Positions 27,248 to 36,794 of a stretch of 64,000 nucleotides of DNA are shown here, piece after piece. A model generated the notes under the pieces. It saw only the letters and a program-made list of their open reading frames with translations, searched no databases and was not told where the DNA came from. The DNA lies in assembly GCF_000982825.1 (NCBI RefSeq), contig NZ_CP011047.1:4092001-4156000 (forward strand). The letters are read 5' to 3'. The translations under genes and the position numbers were made by a program. Source of the DNA: Cronobacter sakazakii (lineage in GTDB: Bacteria; Pseudomonadota; Gammaproteobacteria; Enterobacterales; Enterobacteriaceae). Numbering within the stretch: position 1 is the first letter of the stretch; each line of letters starts with the position of its first letter.

Positions 27248-29149
27248 ATGAAACTCAAGGATTCCTTTCGCGATTATACGGCTGAGTCCGCGCTCTTTGT
27301 GCGTCGGGCGCTGGTCGCTTTTGCCGGCATCCTGGTGCTGACCGGGATTCTGATCGTCAACCTCTATCACTTACAGATCCTGCGTTTTAACGACTATCAG
27401 ACCCGCTCCAACGAAAACCGCATCAAACTGGTGCCGATCCCGCCAAGCCGCGGGATTATCTACGATCGTAACGGTACGCCGCTCGCCCTGAACCGCACTA
27501 TCTACCAGATAGAGATGATGCCTGAAAAGGTAGACAGCGTGCAGGATACACTGGAGGCGCTGCGCTCGGTGGTCGATCTCAACGATGACGACATCGCGAA
27601 CTTCAAAAAAGAGCGCGCGCGCTCGCACCGCTTTACGTCGATTCCCGTGAAAACCAACCTGACGGAAGTGCAGGTGGCGCGTTTCGCCGTGAATCAGTAC
27701 CGCTTCCCCGGCGTGGAAGTCAAAGGCTATAAGCGTCGCTATTACCCTTACGGCGCGGCGCTGACGCACGTTATCGGCTATGTCTCGAAGATTAACGATA
27801 AAGATGTCGAACGCCTTGATAAAGACGGCAAGCTCGCCAACTACGCCGCCACACACGATATCGGCAAGCTCGGCATTGAGCGTTACTACGAAGATGTCCT
27901 GCATGGCCAGACCGGTTATGAAGAGGTTGAAGTTAACAACCGCGGGCGCGTCATTCGCCAGCTGAAAGAAGTGCCGCCGCAGGCGGGCCACGACATCTAC
28001 CTGACGCTCGACCTCAAGCTTCAAACCTATATCGAAACGCTGCTTCAGGGCAGTCGCGCCGCGGTGGTTGTCACCGATCCGCGTACCGGCGGTATTCTGG
28101 CGATGGTGTCGATGCCAAGCTACAACCCGAACCTGTTCGTGGATGGTATCTCCAGCAAAGATTACTCCGGCCTGCTTAACGATCCGAACACGCCGCTGAT
28201 TAACCGCGCCACGCAGGGCGTCTACCCTCCGGCATCTACCGTGAAGCCGTATGTGGCGGTTTCCGCGTTAAGCGCGGGCGTCATTAACCGCAACACGTCG
28301 CTGTTCGACCCCGGCTGGTGGCAACTGCCAGGCTCTGAGAAGCGCTACCGCGACTGGAAAAAATGGGGCCACGGGCGGCTTAACGTCACGAAATCACTGG
28401 AAGAATCTGCAGATACCTTCTTCTATCAGGTCGCTTACGACATGGGCATCGACCGGCTCTCGGAGTGGATGCGCAAGTTCGGCTACGGCAGCCTGACGGG
28501 TATCGATCTCTCCGAGGAGCGCTCCGGCAACATGCCGACGCGCGAATGGAAGATGAAACGCTTCAAAAAACCGTGGTATCAGGGCGACACTATTCCGGTC
28601 GGGATCGGCCAGGGCTACTGGACCGCCACGCCGGTACAGATGAACAAAGCCATGATGATCCTGATTAACGATGGCGTAGTCAAAGTGCCGCACCTGCTGA
28701 TGACGACGGTGGTGAACGGTCAGAAAGTGCCGTGGAAACAGCCGGAACAGCCGCCGGTCGGCGATATTCATTCAGGCTACTGGGAAATAGCCAAAGACGG
28801 CATGTATGGTGTCGCCAACCGCGCCAACGGCACCGGCCACAAATATTTCGCTGGCGCGCCGTATAAAATCGCCGCGAAATCCGGTACTGCGCAGGTCTTC
28901 GGGCTGAAAGCCAACGAAACCTATAATGCGCACCGCATTGCTGAACGTCTGCGTGACCACAAGCTGATGACCGCGTTCGCGCCTTACGATAACCCGCAGG
29001 TGGCGGTGGCGATGATCCTGGAAAACGGCGGCGCGGGCCCGGCGGTGGGGACCATCATGCGTCAAATCCTCGACCACATTATGCTCGGGGACAATAACAC
29101 CGAACTGCCGACGGAAAACCCCGCCACGGCGGCGGCGGAGGATCGATAA
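27248..29149 (+). CDS. mrdA: Penicillin-binding protein 2
   Basis: Elongasome transpeptidase that cross-links side-wall peptidoglycan with RodA. 633 residues: a short cytoplasmic tail, one membrane segment (about 22-44), a pedestal domain and the transpeptidase. The active-site SxxK is in YPPASTVKPY, SxN-like is SAD in EESADTFF and the KSG triad is AAKSGTAQV. It lies 25 bp after rlmH and 1 bp before mrdB. Confidence 0.97.
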   Translation: MKLKDSFRDYTAESALFVRRALVAFAGILVLTGILIVNLYHLQILRFNDYQTRSNENRIKLVPIPPSRGIIYDRNGTPLALNRTIYQIEMMPEKVDSVQDTLEALRSVVDLNDDDIANFKKERARSHRFTSIPVKTNLTEVQVARFAVNQYRFPGVEVKGYKRRYYPYGAALTHVIGYVSKINDKDVERLDKDGKLANYAATHDIGKLGIERYYEDVLHGQTGYEEVEVNNRGRVIRQLKEVPPQAGHDIYLTLDLKLQTYIETLLQGSRAAVVVTDPRTGGILAMVSMPSYNPNLFVDGISSKDYSGLLNDPNTPLINRATQGVYPPASTVKPYVAVSALSAGVINRNTSLFDPGWWQLPGSEKRYRDWKKWGHGRLNVTKSLEESADTFFYQVAYDMGIDRLSEWMRKFGYGSLTGIDLSEERSGNMPTREWKMKRFKKPWYQGDTIPVGIGQGYWTATPVQMNKAMMILINDGVVKVPHLLMTTVVNGQKVPWKQPEQPPVGDIHSGYWEIAKDGMYGVANRANGTGHKYFAGAPYKIAAKSGTAQVFGLKANETYNAHRIAERLRDHKLMTAFAPYDNPQVAVAMILENGGAGPAVGTIMRQILDHIMLGDNNTELPTENPATAAAEDR

Positions 29150-29150
29150 G

Positions 29151-30263
29151 ATGACCGACAATCCGAATAAAAAGTCGCTGTGGGATAAAATCCACCTCGA
29201 CCCAACCTTGATGCTGATAATCCTGGCGCTCTGCTTCTACAGCGCGATGGTAATCTGGAGCGCCAGCGGCCAGGATATCGGCATGATGGAGCGCAAAATC
29301 GGCCAGATTATGATGGGCCTGGTGATTATGATCGTGCTGGCGCAGATCCCGCCGCGCGTCTATGAAGGCTGGGCGCCCTATCTGTACATCGTCTGTATCA
29401 TTTTACTGGTGGCGGTAGATGCCTTCGGGGCGATATCCAAAGGGGCGCAGCGCTGGCTCGATCTCGGCGTGGTGCGTTTCCAGCCCTCGGAAATCGCCAA
29501 AATCGCCGTCCCGCTGATGGTGGCGCGCTTTATTAACCGCGACGTCTGCCCGCCAACGCTTAAAAACACCGGTATCGCGCTGGTGCTGATTTTCATGCCG
29601 ACGCTGCTGGTGGCCGCGCAGCCTGACCTCGGCACCTCGATTCTTATCGCCGCCTCCGGCCTGTTTGTGCTGTTCCTCTCCGGCTTAAGCTGGCGTGTGA
29701 TCGGCATCGCGGTGGTGCTTATCGCGGCGTTTATCCCCATTCTCTGGTTCTTCCTGATGCATGACTATCAGCGCCAGCGCGTCATGATGCTGCTGGATCC
29801 GGAGAGCGATCCGCTGGGCGCGGGCTATCATATTATTCAGTCGAAAATCGCCATTGGCTCAGGCGGGCTGCGTGGCAAGGGCTGGCTGCACGGCACCCAG
29901 TCGCAGCTGGAATTCCTGCCGGAACGCCATACCGACTTTATCTTCGCGGTTCTCGCTGAAGAGCTGGGGCTTGTCGGCGTGCTGGTGCTGCTGGCGCTTT
30001 ATGTCCTGCTGATTATGCGCGGGCTGTGGATTGCCGCGCGCGCGCAGACGACTTTCGGGCGCGTCATGGCTGGCGGCCTGATGCTGATTCTGTTCGTTTA
30101 TGTGTTTGTGAATATTGGTATGGTGAGTGGTATCTTACCGGTGGTGGGCGTTCCGCTGCCGCTGGTCAGCTACGGGGGCTCCGCCCTCATTGTACTCATG
30201 GCAGGGTTTGGCATCGTCATGTCGATCCATACCCACAGGAAAATGTTGTCGAAGAGCGTATAA
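29151..30263 (+). CDS. mrdB: Peptidoglycan glycosyltransferase RodA
   Basis: SEDS-family glycan polymerase of the rod complex, partner of PBP2. 370 residues with about ten hydrophobic segments. The family signature VSGILPVVGVPLPLVSYGGS near the C-terminus and the large periplasmic loop (GSGGLRGKGWLHGTQSQLEF) are conserved. It starts directly after mrdA and ends 10 bp before rlpA. Confidence 0.97.
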   Translation: MTDNPNKKSLWDKIHLDPTLMLIILALCFYSAMVIWSASGQDIGMMERKIGQIMMGLVIMIVLAQIPPRVYEGWAPYLYIVCIILLVAVDAFGAISKGAQRWLDLGVVRFQPSEIAKIAVPLMVARFINRDVCPPTLKNTGIALVLIFMPTLLVAAQPDLGTSILIAASGLFVLFLSGLSWRVIGIAVVLIAAFIPILWFFLMHDYQRQRVMMLLDPESDPLGAGYHIIQSKIAIGSGGLRGKGWLHGTQSQLEFLPERHTDFIFAVLAEELGLVGVLVLLALYVLLIMRGLWIAARAQTTFGRVMAGGLMLILFVYVFVNIGMVSGILPVVGVPLPLVSYGGSALIVLMAGFGIVMSIHTHRKMLSKSV

Positions 30264-30273
30264 GAGGTTCGCA

Positions 30274-31455
30274 ATGCGTAAGCAGTGGATTGGCGTCTGC
30301 ATCGCCGCAGGGTTATTAACCGCCTGCGGCGTCAATAACGAAGGGCAACAACAGGCGAGCGTAGCGCCACAGCAGCCGGTCTGCAACGGCCCCGTCGTTG
30401 AGATAAGCGGCGCGGAGCCTCGCTACGAACAGCTGAATCCTTCCGTAAACAGCGATTATGAGCGCGACGGTAAGCGCTACACCATCGTTCAGGATCTCTC
30501 GCGCTTCAGCCAGGCGGGCCTTGCCGCTATCTATGACGCGGAGCCAGACAGCAACCTGACCGCCTCGGGCGAACCGTTCGACCCGATGCAGCTCACCGCC
30601 GCGCACCCCACCCTGCCGGTGCCGAGCTACGCGCGCATTACTAACCTCGCCAATGGTCGCATGATTGTCGTGCGCATTAACGACCGCGGCCCTTACGGCA
30701 ACGACCGCGTCATTTCGCTCTCCCGCGCGGCGGCGGATCGTCTGAATACCTCAAACAACACCAAAGTACGTATCGACCCGATTATTGTCGCGCCGGACGG
30801 CTCGCTCTCAGGGCCAGGCATGGCCTGTACAACGGTCGCGAAACAGACGTATGCGCTGCCGGCGCGTCCGGATTTAAGCGGCGGCCTCGGCAGCGTCTCT
30901 TCTGCCCCCCAGCCTGCCGCGCCGCAGGGCGATATTCGCCCGGTGAGCAACGATACGCTGCAAAGCGATGACGCCACCGGCGCGCCGGTGAAAAGCGGCG
31001 GCTTTTTAGGCGCGCCGACGACGCTGGCCTCGGGCGTGCTGGAAAGCGCAACGCCGGAAGCTACACCGCCTGCCGCCACGGCACAGCCGACCACTGACAG
31101 TACCGCCGCGCAACCCGCATCTGAACCCGCACAGCTTGCCGCGCCAGCTACCCGTAACGCGCCGGTAACCGCGCCAGGCTCCGTGCAGGGTAGCGTTGCA
31201 CCTGCCGCCAGCGCTCCTGCGAGTGCGGCTGGTAATTACGTCGTCCAGGTTGGAGCCGTCAGCGACAGCGCGCGCGCCGCGCAGTGGCAGCAAAAGCTGA
31301 GCCAGCAGTTTTCCGTGCCAGGACGCGTCAGCCAGAACGGCGCGGTCTATCGCGTTCAGTTAGGGCCGTTCGCCAGCAAAACGCAGGCAGCCTCGCTCCA
31401 GCAGCGTTTGCAGAGCGAAGCCCAGGTACAATCGTTCATTACTGTCGCCCAATAA
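30274..31455 (+). CDS. rlpA: Septal-ring lipoprotein RlpA
   Basis: Outer-membrane lipoprotein that binds denuded glycan at the septum; some homologues are lytic transglycosylases. 393 residues: lipoprotein signal with lipobox LTAC, a double-psi beta-barrel (about 85-175) with TASGEPFD, LTAAH and RINDRGPYG, a long Ala/Pro/Thr-rich linker, and a C-terminal SPOR domain (about 315-393). The His and Asp that are catalytic in Pseudomonas RlpA are both present. The start at 30274 gives the lipoprotein signal; a longer in-frame reading overlaps mrdB. Confidence 0.95.
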   Translation: MRKQWIGVCIAAGLLTACGVNNEGQQQASVAPQQPVCNGPVVEISGAEPRYEQLNPSVNSDYERDGKRYTIVQDLSRFSQAGLAAIYDAEPDSNLTASGEPFDPMQLTAAHPTLPVPSYARITNLANGRMIVVRINDRGPYGNDRVISLSRAAADRLNTSNNTKVRIDPIIVAPDGSLSGPGMACTTVAKQTYALPARPDLSGGLGSVSSAPQPAAPQGDIRPVSNDTLQSDDATGAPVKSGGFLGAPTTLASGVLESATPEATPPAATAQPTTDSTAAQPASEPAQLAAPATRNAPVTAPGSVQGSVAPAASAPASAAGNYVVQVGAVSDSARAAQWQQKLSQQFSVPGRVSQNGAVYRVQLGPFASKTQAASLQQRLQSEAQVQSFITVAQ

Positions 31456-31599
31456 TTGCAGGCCGGGCTGGCCTGCCGCTTTGTCAGTTACGGTAAAGAC
31501 CGTTAACAAAGTCATGCGCAAAGTCGGATGCCAGCCCATAAGGCATTTGCTATAGTAAGGCACTTTTTTTCACTCATCACGGATGTCGTTGTTCAGACC

Positions 31600-32814
31600 A
31601 TGAAGACCACTTTCTCCGTTCGTTTTATGCAGCGTCTCGCCGTTACCACGGCGCTTTCTGTCGCAGCCCTTTCCACCGCCGCCCATGCCGACGACCTCAA
31701 TATCAAAACGATGATCCCAGGCGTGCCGCAGATCGACGCGGAAGCTTACATCCTCATCGATTACAACTCAGGGAAAGTGCTGGCGGAGCAGAACGCTGAC
31801 GCGCGCCGCGATCCGGCGAGCCTGACCAAAATGATGACCAGCTACGTCATCGGTCAGGCGATGAAAGCAGGTAAATTTAAAGAGTCCGATCTGGTGACTA
31901 TCGGCAACGACGCCTGGGCCACCGGCAACCCGGTCTTTAAAGGCTCATCCCTGATGTTCCTGAAGCCAGGTATGCAGGTGCCGGTCTCGCAGCTGATCCG
32001 CGGCATTAACCTGCAGTCCGGCAACGACGCCTGCGTGGCGATGGCCGATTACGTGGCGGGCAGCCAGGACGCGTTTGTGGGCCTGATGAACAGCTACGTC
32101 ACCGCGCTTGGCCTGAAAAACACCCATTTCCAGACCGTACATGGTCTTGATGCGGATGGGCAGTACAGCTCAGCGCGCGACATGGCGCTGATTGGCCAGG
32201 CGCTGATCCGCGACGTGCCGAACGAATACTCTATTTATAAAGAGAAAGAGTTCACTTTTAACGGCATCCGCCAGACCAACCGTAACGGCCTGCTGTGGGA
32301 TAACAGCCTGAACGTGGACGGCATTAAAACCGGCCACACCGATAAAGCGGGCTATAACCTGGTCGCGTCCGCTACCGAAGGCCAGATGCGCCTTATCTCC
32401 GCCGTGATGGGCGGTCGCACGTTCAAAGGCCGCGAAGCCGAAAGTAAAAAACTGCTCACCTGGGGCTTCCGCTTCTTCGAAACCGTGAACCCGCTGAAAG
32501 CCGGGAAAGAGTTTGCGTCTGAGCCGGCGTGGTTTGGCGATAACGACCGCGCCTCGTTGGGCGTGGATAAAGATATCTATCTGACCATCCCGCGCGGTCG
32601 CATGAAAGATCTGAAAGCGAGCTACGTGCTGAATACTTCCGAGCTGCACGCGCCGCTCGCGAAAAACCAGGTGGTCGGCACCATTAACTTCCAGCTGGAC
32701 GGTAAAACCATCGAGCAGCGCCCGCTGGTCGTGCTGGAAGAGATTCAGGAAGGCAATTTCTTTGGTCGCATCATCGATTACATCAAGCTGATGTTCCACC
32801 ACTGGTTTGGTTAA
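31600..32814 (+). CDS. dacA: D-alanyl-D-alanine carboxypeptidase PBP5
   Basis: Trims the terminal D-Ala of pentapeptides in the periplasm and helps keep cell shape. 404 residues: signal peptide cleaved after AHA, serine motif SLTK, SGN in LQSGNDACV, KTG in GIKTGHTDKAGY, a beta domain and a C-terminal amphipathic helix (IIDYIKLMFHHWFG) that anchors it to the inner membrane. The start at 31600 matches E. coli DacA; an upstream in-frame start adds 24 residues ahead of the signal peptide and is unlikely. Confidence 0.96.
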   Translation: MKTTFSVRFMQRLAVTTALSVAALSTAAHADDLNIKTMIPGVPQIDAEAYILIDYNSGKVLAEQNADARRDPASLTKMMTSYVIGQAMKAGKFKESDLVTIGNDAWATGNPVFKGSSLMFLKPGMQVPVSQLIRGINLQSGNDACVAMADYVAGSQDAFVGLMNSYVTALGLKNTHFQTVHGLDADGQYSSARDMALIGQALIRDVPNEYSIYKEKEFTFNGIRQTNRNGLLWDNSLNVDGIKTGHTDKAGYNLVASATEGQMRLISAVMGGRTFKGREAESKKLLTWGFRFFETVNPLKAGKEFASEPAWFGDNDRASLGVDKDIYLTIPRGRMKDLKASYVLNTSELHAPLAKNQVVGTINFQLDGKTIEQRPLVVLEEIQEGNFFGRIIDYIKLMFHHWFG

Positions 32815-32867
32815 TTACTGACCACTTGAAAGCCTGACTTTCATCCCCATATACTAAGCATCAATGC

Positions 32868-32898
32868 AACTCCCGCTTCGGCGGGAGTTATTATTTTT
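32868..32898 (+). terminator. Intrinsic terminator of dacA
   Basis: AACTCCCGC (32868-32876) and GCGGGAGTT (32881-32889) around TTCG, then ATTATTTTTT. Confidence 0.88.
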
Positions 32899-32919
32899 TG
32901 ACGTAACGCTGGAGCTGAC

Positions 32920-33183
32920 ATGAAAACCAAACTTAACGAACTGCTTGAGTTCCCGACCCCCTTTACTTACAAAGTGATGGGCCTGGCGAAGCCTGAGTTG
33001 GTCGATCTGGTCGTCGAGGTAGTGCAGCGCCACGCTCCTGGCGACTACACGCCGCAGGTCAAACCGAGCAGCAAAGGTAATTACCACTCCGTTTCTATCA
33101 CCATCAACGCGACGCATATTGAGCAGGTGGAAACGCTCTATGAAGAACTCGGTGATATCGACATCGTGCGTATGGTACTGTGA
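32920..33183 (+). CDS. ybeD: YbeD, DUF493 protein
   Basis: An 87-residue cytoplasmic protein with an ACT-like alpha/beta fold, nearly identical to E. coli YbeD. A regulatory role linked to lipoate or dacA has been suggested from its conserved position before lipB, but its function is not established. A good ribosome site (GGAG) precedes the ATG. Confidence 0.93.
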   Translation: MKTKLNELLEFPTPFTYKVMGLAKPELVDLVVEVVQRHAPGDYTPQVKPSSKGNYHSVSITINATHIEQVETLYEELGDIDIVRMVL

Positions 33184-33261
33184 TCCCCGTTACCCGGCCG
33201 CGTCCGGGTAACGTCTCTTCGTGATATACTCCCCGCACCTTCTCTCTTCGGAGACGCCGTT

Positions 33262-33903
33262 TTGCTTCAGGAAAAAATCATCGTTCGCCAGCTCGGGCTT
33301 CAACCGTATGAACCCGTTTCGCAGGCAATGCATCAGTTTACCGACGAACGCGCTGAAACCACCCCGGATGAGATCTGGCTGGTCGAGCATACCCCGGTCT
33401 TTACACAGGGGCAGGCCGGCAAGGCAGAGCATGTGCTGATGCCGGGCGACATCCCCGTCATCCAGAGCGATCGCGGTGGTCAGGTGACGTATCACGGGCC
33501 CGGACAGCAGGTCATGTATGTAATGCTGGATCTCAGACGCCGTAAGCTCGGCGTCCGTGAGCTGGTCACGCTGCTGGAACAGACCGTGGTTAATACGCTT
33601 GCAGAGTGGGATATTAACGCTTACCCTCGCCCGGATGCGCCTGGCGTTTATGTCGACGGTAAAAAAATCTGTTCGCTGGGGCTGCGTATTCGTAAAGGCT
33701 GCTCGTTTCACGGGCTTGCACTTAATATTAATATGGATTTACGCCCGTTTTTACGAATTAATCCTTGCGGGTACGCCGGAATGGAAATGACGCAGGTTAG
33801 CGCCCTTTCTGCTGGCGCAAACCTCGAAGCGGTACAACCCCGACTGGTGCATCACTTTTTAGCGCTACTTAATAATCCCCCGGCGGAATATATCAGCGCT
33901 TAA
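33262..33903 (+). CDS. lipB: Lipoyl(octanoyl) transferase
   Basis: Moves octanoate from acyl-carrier protein to lipoyl domains, ahead of LipA. 213 residues. The catalytic Lys is in VDGKKICSLG and the catalytic Cys in RINPCGYAGMEM; RGGQVTYHGPGQ is the family signature. The start is TTG (LQEKIIVRQ), as I recall for E. coli LipB, with CGGAG upstream. lipA lies further along, separated by the LysR gene ybeF. Confidence 0.96.
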   Translation: MLQEKIIVRQLGLQPYEPVSQAMHQFTDERAETTPDEIWLVEHTPVFTQGQAGKAEHVLMPGDIPVIQSDRGGQVTYHGPGQQVMYVMLDLRRRKLGVRELVTLLEQTVVNTLAEWDINAYPRPDAPGVYVDGKKICSLGLRIRKGCSFHGLALNINMDLRPFLRINPCGYAGMEMTQVSALSAGANLEAVQPRLVHHFLALLNNPPAEYISA

Positions 33904-34223
33904 GACTTTCCTTGTTCGCCGCCCTTCTTGTGGCGGCCTTTAATCGTTATGCAATTTGCCGCTTTACATTCCATAACGGATTATTTATTTTCTCTGCGCC
34001 TGAATAGATTTTCCTTAATCTCATCAATGGATTAACGGCACGAGAAGATAAGCGGGATTTATCTGAAAACGCCACCCGCCCCTATGCCGTCCATGTAAAG
34101 TCCTGTTCACTTTATGCGGGTAAGATCCCCGGAGCGTTTTATTGTCGGCTAAGGGACCTGTTCACAGTTATTATAAATAGAACCTCTCTATTATTTGATT
34201 TATCTATACAGTTGGAGCGTAGC
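33904..34223 (+). promoter_or_regulatory. lipB-ybeF intergenic region
   Basis: 320 bp, AT-rich in its second half. A GCCGCC/GGCGGC hairpin (33918-33937) with a short U tract may end lipB. A TATAAA at 34172-34177 could be a -10 for ybeF. Nothing else is clear. Confidence 0.4.
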
Positions 34224-35219
34224 GTGGAATTGAACCATCCCCCTGAAAAACCTTCAGCCAAACAGGAAGATGACAGTAGACCGCAAATATTCCAGACTCT
34301 GCGAAATATCGATCTAAATCTACTGACGATTTTCGAAGCCGTATACGTGCATAAAGGCATTGTAAACGCGGCAAGAGTACTGAACCTGACGCCATCGGCT
34401 ATCAGCCAGTCTATTCAGAAACTGCGCCTGATATTTCCCGATCCGTTGTTTATTCGCAAAGGACAAGGAGTAACGCCGACTGCTTATGCGACTCATATGC
34501 ATGAATATATCAGTCAGGGACTGGAATCTATTCTCGGCGCGCTGGATTTACAGGGCGAGCACGAAAAGCAGCGCACGATTACCATCGCTACGTCCGCCTC
34601 GCTGGGCGCCCTGGTGATCCCGCAGATTTATCAGCAGATTCGCGCAGTAAACCCGCACCTGCAAATTCGCAATGTCCCCCTGCAGGACACCGAAACCCAG
34701 CTGAGCCAGTTCCAGACCGATCTGGTGGTCGACAGTGGCTCGTGGTCCTCACGAACCCTTAGCACTCACCTGCTCTTTAAAGATCGCGTCGCGGTCGTGT
34801 GTCGTCGCGGACATCCGTGCTCTCGTACCGGCAAGCCGGTCACGTCTGACGATTTGCAACAATGGGAGCACACTTTCATTATGCTGCCGGGCGGAATGGT
34901 GAACGGCGTACGCAAGCAAATTAATACGCTACTGCCAGATCGAAACGTTTCGTTTAGTAGTTACAATATGGTGACGATTGCGTCTATCATCGGCAGCAGC
35001 GATTTAATCGGCTTTATGCCCGCACGAATATTCACGTTATTTAAAGACAGCTTTGGGCTTATTGAAGTGGAAAGCGATGTCGTTATAAAAGAAACCATCG
35101 ATATTTCATTACATTACAATAAATTCAGCCTGCGTGATCCCGTCGTGCAAAATGTGATTGAAGCGATAGTGGAGGGATTTAATCACCACGCCGTATCGGC
35201 TGGTGCGTCGCCTTCATAA
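34224..35219 (+). CDS. ybeF: LysR-family regulator YbeF
   Basis: A 331-residue LysR-type regulator. The winged helix lies near residues 30-90 (GIVNAARVLNLTPSAISQSI), followed by the two-lobed effector domain. The N-terminal half is very close to E. coli YbeF; the effector domain is more diverged. I prefer GTG 34224, 6 nt after GGAG; a TTG at 34212 is also in frame. Its targets are unknown. It separates lipB from lipA, as in E. coli. Confidence 0.88.
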   Translation: MELNHPPEKPSAKQEDDSRPQIFQTLRNIDLNLLTIFEAVYVHKGIVNAARVLNLTPSAISQSIQKLRLIFPDPLFIRKGQGVTPTAYATHMHEYISQGLESILGALDLQGEHEKQRTITIATSASLGALVIPQIYQQIRAVNPHLQIRNVPLQDTETQLSQFQTDLVVDSGSWSSRTLSTHLLFKDRVAVVCRRGHPCSRTGKPVTSDDLQQWEHTFIMLPGGMVNGVRKQINTLLPDRNVSFSSYNMVTIASIIGSSDLIGFMPARIFTLFKDSFGLIEVESDVVIKETIDISLHYNKFSLRDPVVQNVIEAIVEGFNHHAVSAGASPS

Positions 35220-35409
35220 GAGCAGCGGCTTAAGGGCACCAAATAACAACTATTTTACAAATTCTTTGTCGTTTCGGGTGCCCTCAGGCTGATTCTGTGT
35301 GTCAGTAATGTTATACTGCGTGCCGTTAATTCAAAAATAGTTGATAAATACAACACAAGCTTGAATTTAAACGCTTTCCTTCGTTATCCGCAACTGGAAC
35401 ACGCACGCT
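35220..35409 (+). promoter_or_regulatory. lipA upstream region
   Basis: 190 bp leader. TTATACT at 35311-35317 is a likely -10 element for lipA; the -35 is poor. Confidence 0.4.
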
Positions 35410-36375
35410 ATGAGTAAACCCATTGTGATGGAACGCGGTGTGAAATACCGCGATGCCGATAAAATGGCCCTTATCCCGGTTAAGAATGTGGCGACAGAGC
35501 GGGAGGCTTTGTTAAGAAAGCCGGAGTGGATGAAAATCAAACTCCCTGCCGACTCTACCCGCATCCAGGGTATCAAAGCGGCGATGCGCAAAAATGGCCT
35601 CCACTCTGTCTGTGAAGAGGCCTCCTGCCCGAACCTTGCGGAGTGTTTCAACCACGGCACCGCGACCTTTATGATCCTCGGCGCTATCTGTACCCGTCGC
35701 TGCCCGTTCTGCGACGTGGCCCACGGTCGCCCGGTTGCCCCGGACGCCAACGAGCCGCAGAAGCTGGCGCAAACCATCGCCGATATGGCGCTGCGCTACG
35801 TGGTTATCACCTCGGTGGATCGCGACGACCTGCGTGATGGCGGTGCTCAGCATTTTGCTGACTGCATTACGGCTATTCGCGAAAAGAGCCCGTCCATTAA
35901 AATCGAGACGCTGGTACCTGATTTCCGTGGTCGTATGGACAGAGCGCTGGAGATCCTGACCGCCACGCCGCCGGATGTGTTCAACCACAACCTGGAAAAC
36001 GTGCCGCGTCTTTATCGTCAGGTACGTCCGGGCGCGGATTATAACTGGTCGCTGAAGCTGCTGGAGCGCTTTAAAGAAGCGCACCCGGAGATCCCAACTA
36101 AATCCGGTCTGATGGTTGGCCTGGGCGAGACCAACGCGGAAATCATTGAGGTAATGCGCGATCTGCGTGCGCACGGCGTGACCATGCTGACGCTCGGCCA
36201 GTACCTGCAACCGAGCCGTCACCACCTGCCGGTGCAGCGCTACGTAAGCCCGGACGAGTTTGAAGAGATGAAAGCGGAAGCGATGGCGATGGGCTTTACC
36301 CACGCCGCCTGCGGCCCGTTCGTTCGCTCTTCTTATCATGCCGATCTCCAGGCAAAAGGCGAAGAAGTCAAATAA
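35410..36375 (+). CDS. lipA: Lipoyl synthase
   Basis: Radical-SAM enzyme that inserts two sulfurs into octanoylated proteins. 321 residues. The auxiliary-cluster cysteines are in CEEASCPNLAEC and the radical-SAM CX3CX2C is CTRRCPFC. The C-terminal Ser ligand is in VRSSYHADL. It follows ybeF and ends before a bidirectional terminator facing tatE. Confidence 0.98.
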   Translation: MSKPIVMERGVKYRDADKMALIPVKNVATEREALLRKPEWMKIKLPADSTRIQGIKAAMRKNGLHSVCEEASCPNLAECFNHGTATFMILGAICTRRCPFCDVAHGRPVAPDANEPQKLAQTIADMALRYVVITSVDRDDLRDGGAQHFADCITAIREKSPSIKIETLVPDFRGRMDRALEILTATPPDVFNHNLENVPRLYRQVRPGADYNWSLKLLERFKEAHPEIPTKSGLMVGLGETNAEIIEVMRDLRAHGVTMLTLGQYLQPSRHHLPVQRYVSPDEFEEMKAEAMAMGFTHAACGPFVRSSYHADLQAKGEEVK

Positions 36376-36412
36376 ACACGTAACAGCTTGTTACGATCGC
36401 AGCGTCGCCCAC

Positions 36413-36446
36413 AAAAAAACCGGCCTCTGATGAGCCGGTTTTTTTA
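36413..36446. terminator. Bidirectional terminator between lipA and tatE
   Basis: AACCGGC (36419-36425) and GCCGGTT (36434-36440), with T runs on both strands, between convergent genes. Confidence 0.88.
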
Positions 36447-36464
36447 TGCCGCAAGGGCCGGAAA

Positions 36465-36668
36465 TTATTCTTTATGAGAAAGGCGTTCAGCCGGCGCTTC
36501 GGACGCCGCAGGCGTTTTCGCGCCAGTGTCGTCGTCGTTCATCGCTTTCTTGAAACCTTTAATCGCAGCACCCAGGTCTCCCCCAAGCGTACGCAGTTTT
36601 TTGGTACCAAACAGCAGAACAACCAGTGCGGCGATCACGAGCAGTTTGGTAATACTAATTTCACCCAT
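36465..36668 (-). CDS. tatE: Twin-arginine translocase subunit TatE
   Basis: TatA paralogue of the Sec-independent export pathway. 67 residues: one N-terminal membrane helix (about 4-21), the FGTKKL hinge, and an amphipathic helix (LRTLGGDLGAAIKGFKKAMN), then a charged tail. The start at 36668 (MGEISITKLL) gives the E. coli length; a longer in-frame reading adds 17 residues ahead of the membrane helix. Confidence 0.95.
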   Translation of the reverse strand: MGEISITKLLVIAALVVLLFGTKKLRTLGGDLGAAIKGFKKAMNDDDTGAKTPAASEAPAERLSHKE

Positions 36669-36794
36669 ACTTACCTTCTTAGAAAATCTGGCGCCAGACG
36701 GCGATGTCAAAGACCGCATTTATTAACGGTCATTTAAGCCCGACACACAATAGCAATCTGTAACGAGATGAATCAAGCGCTGGATAAAAAAACA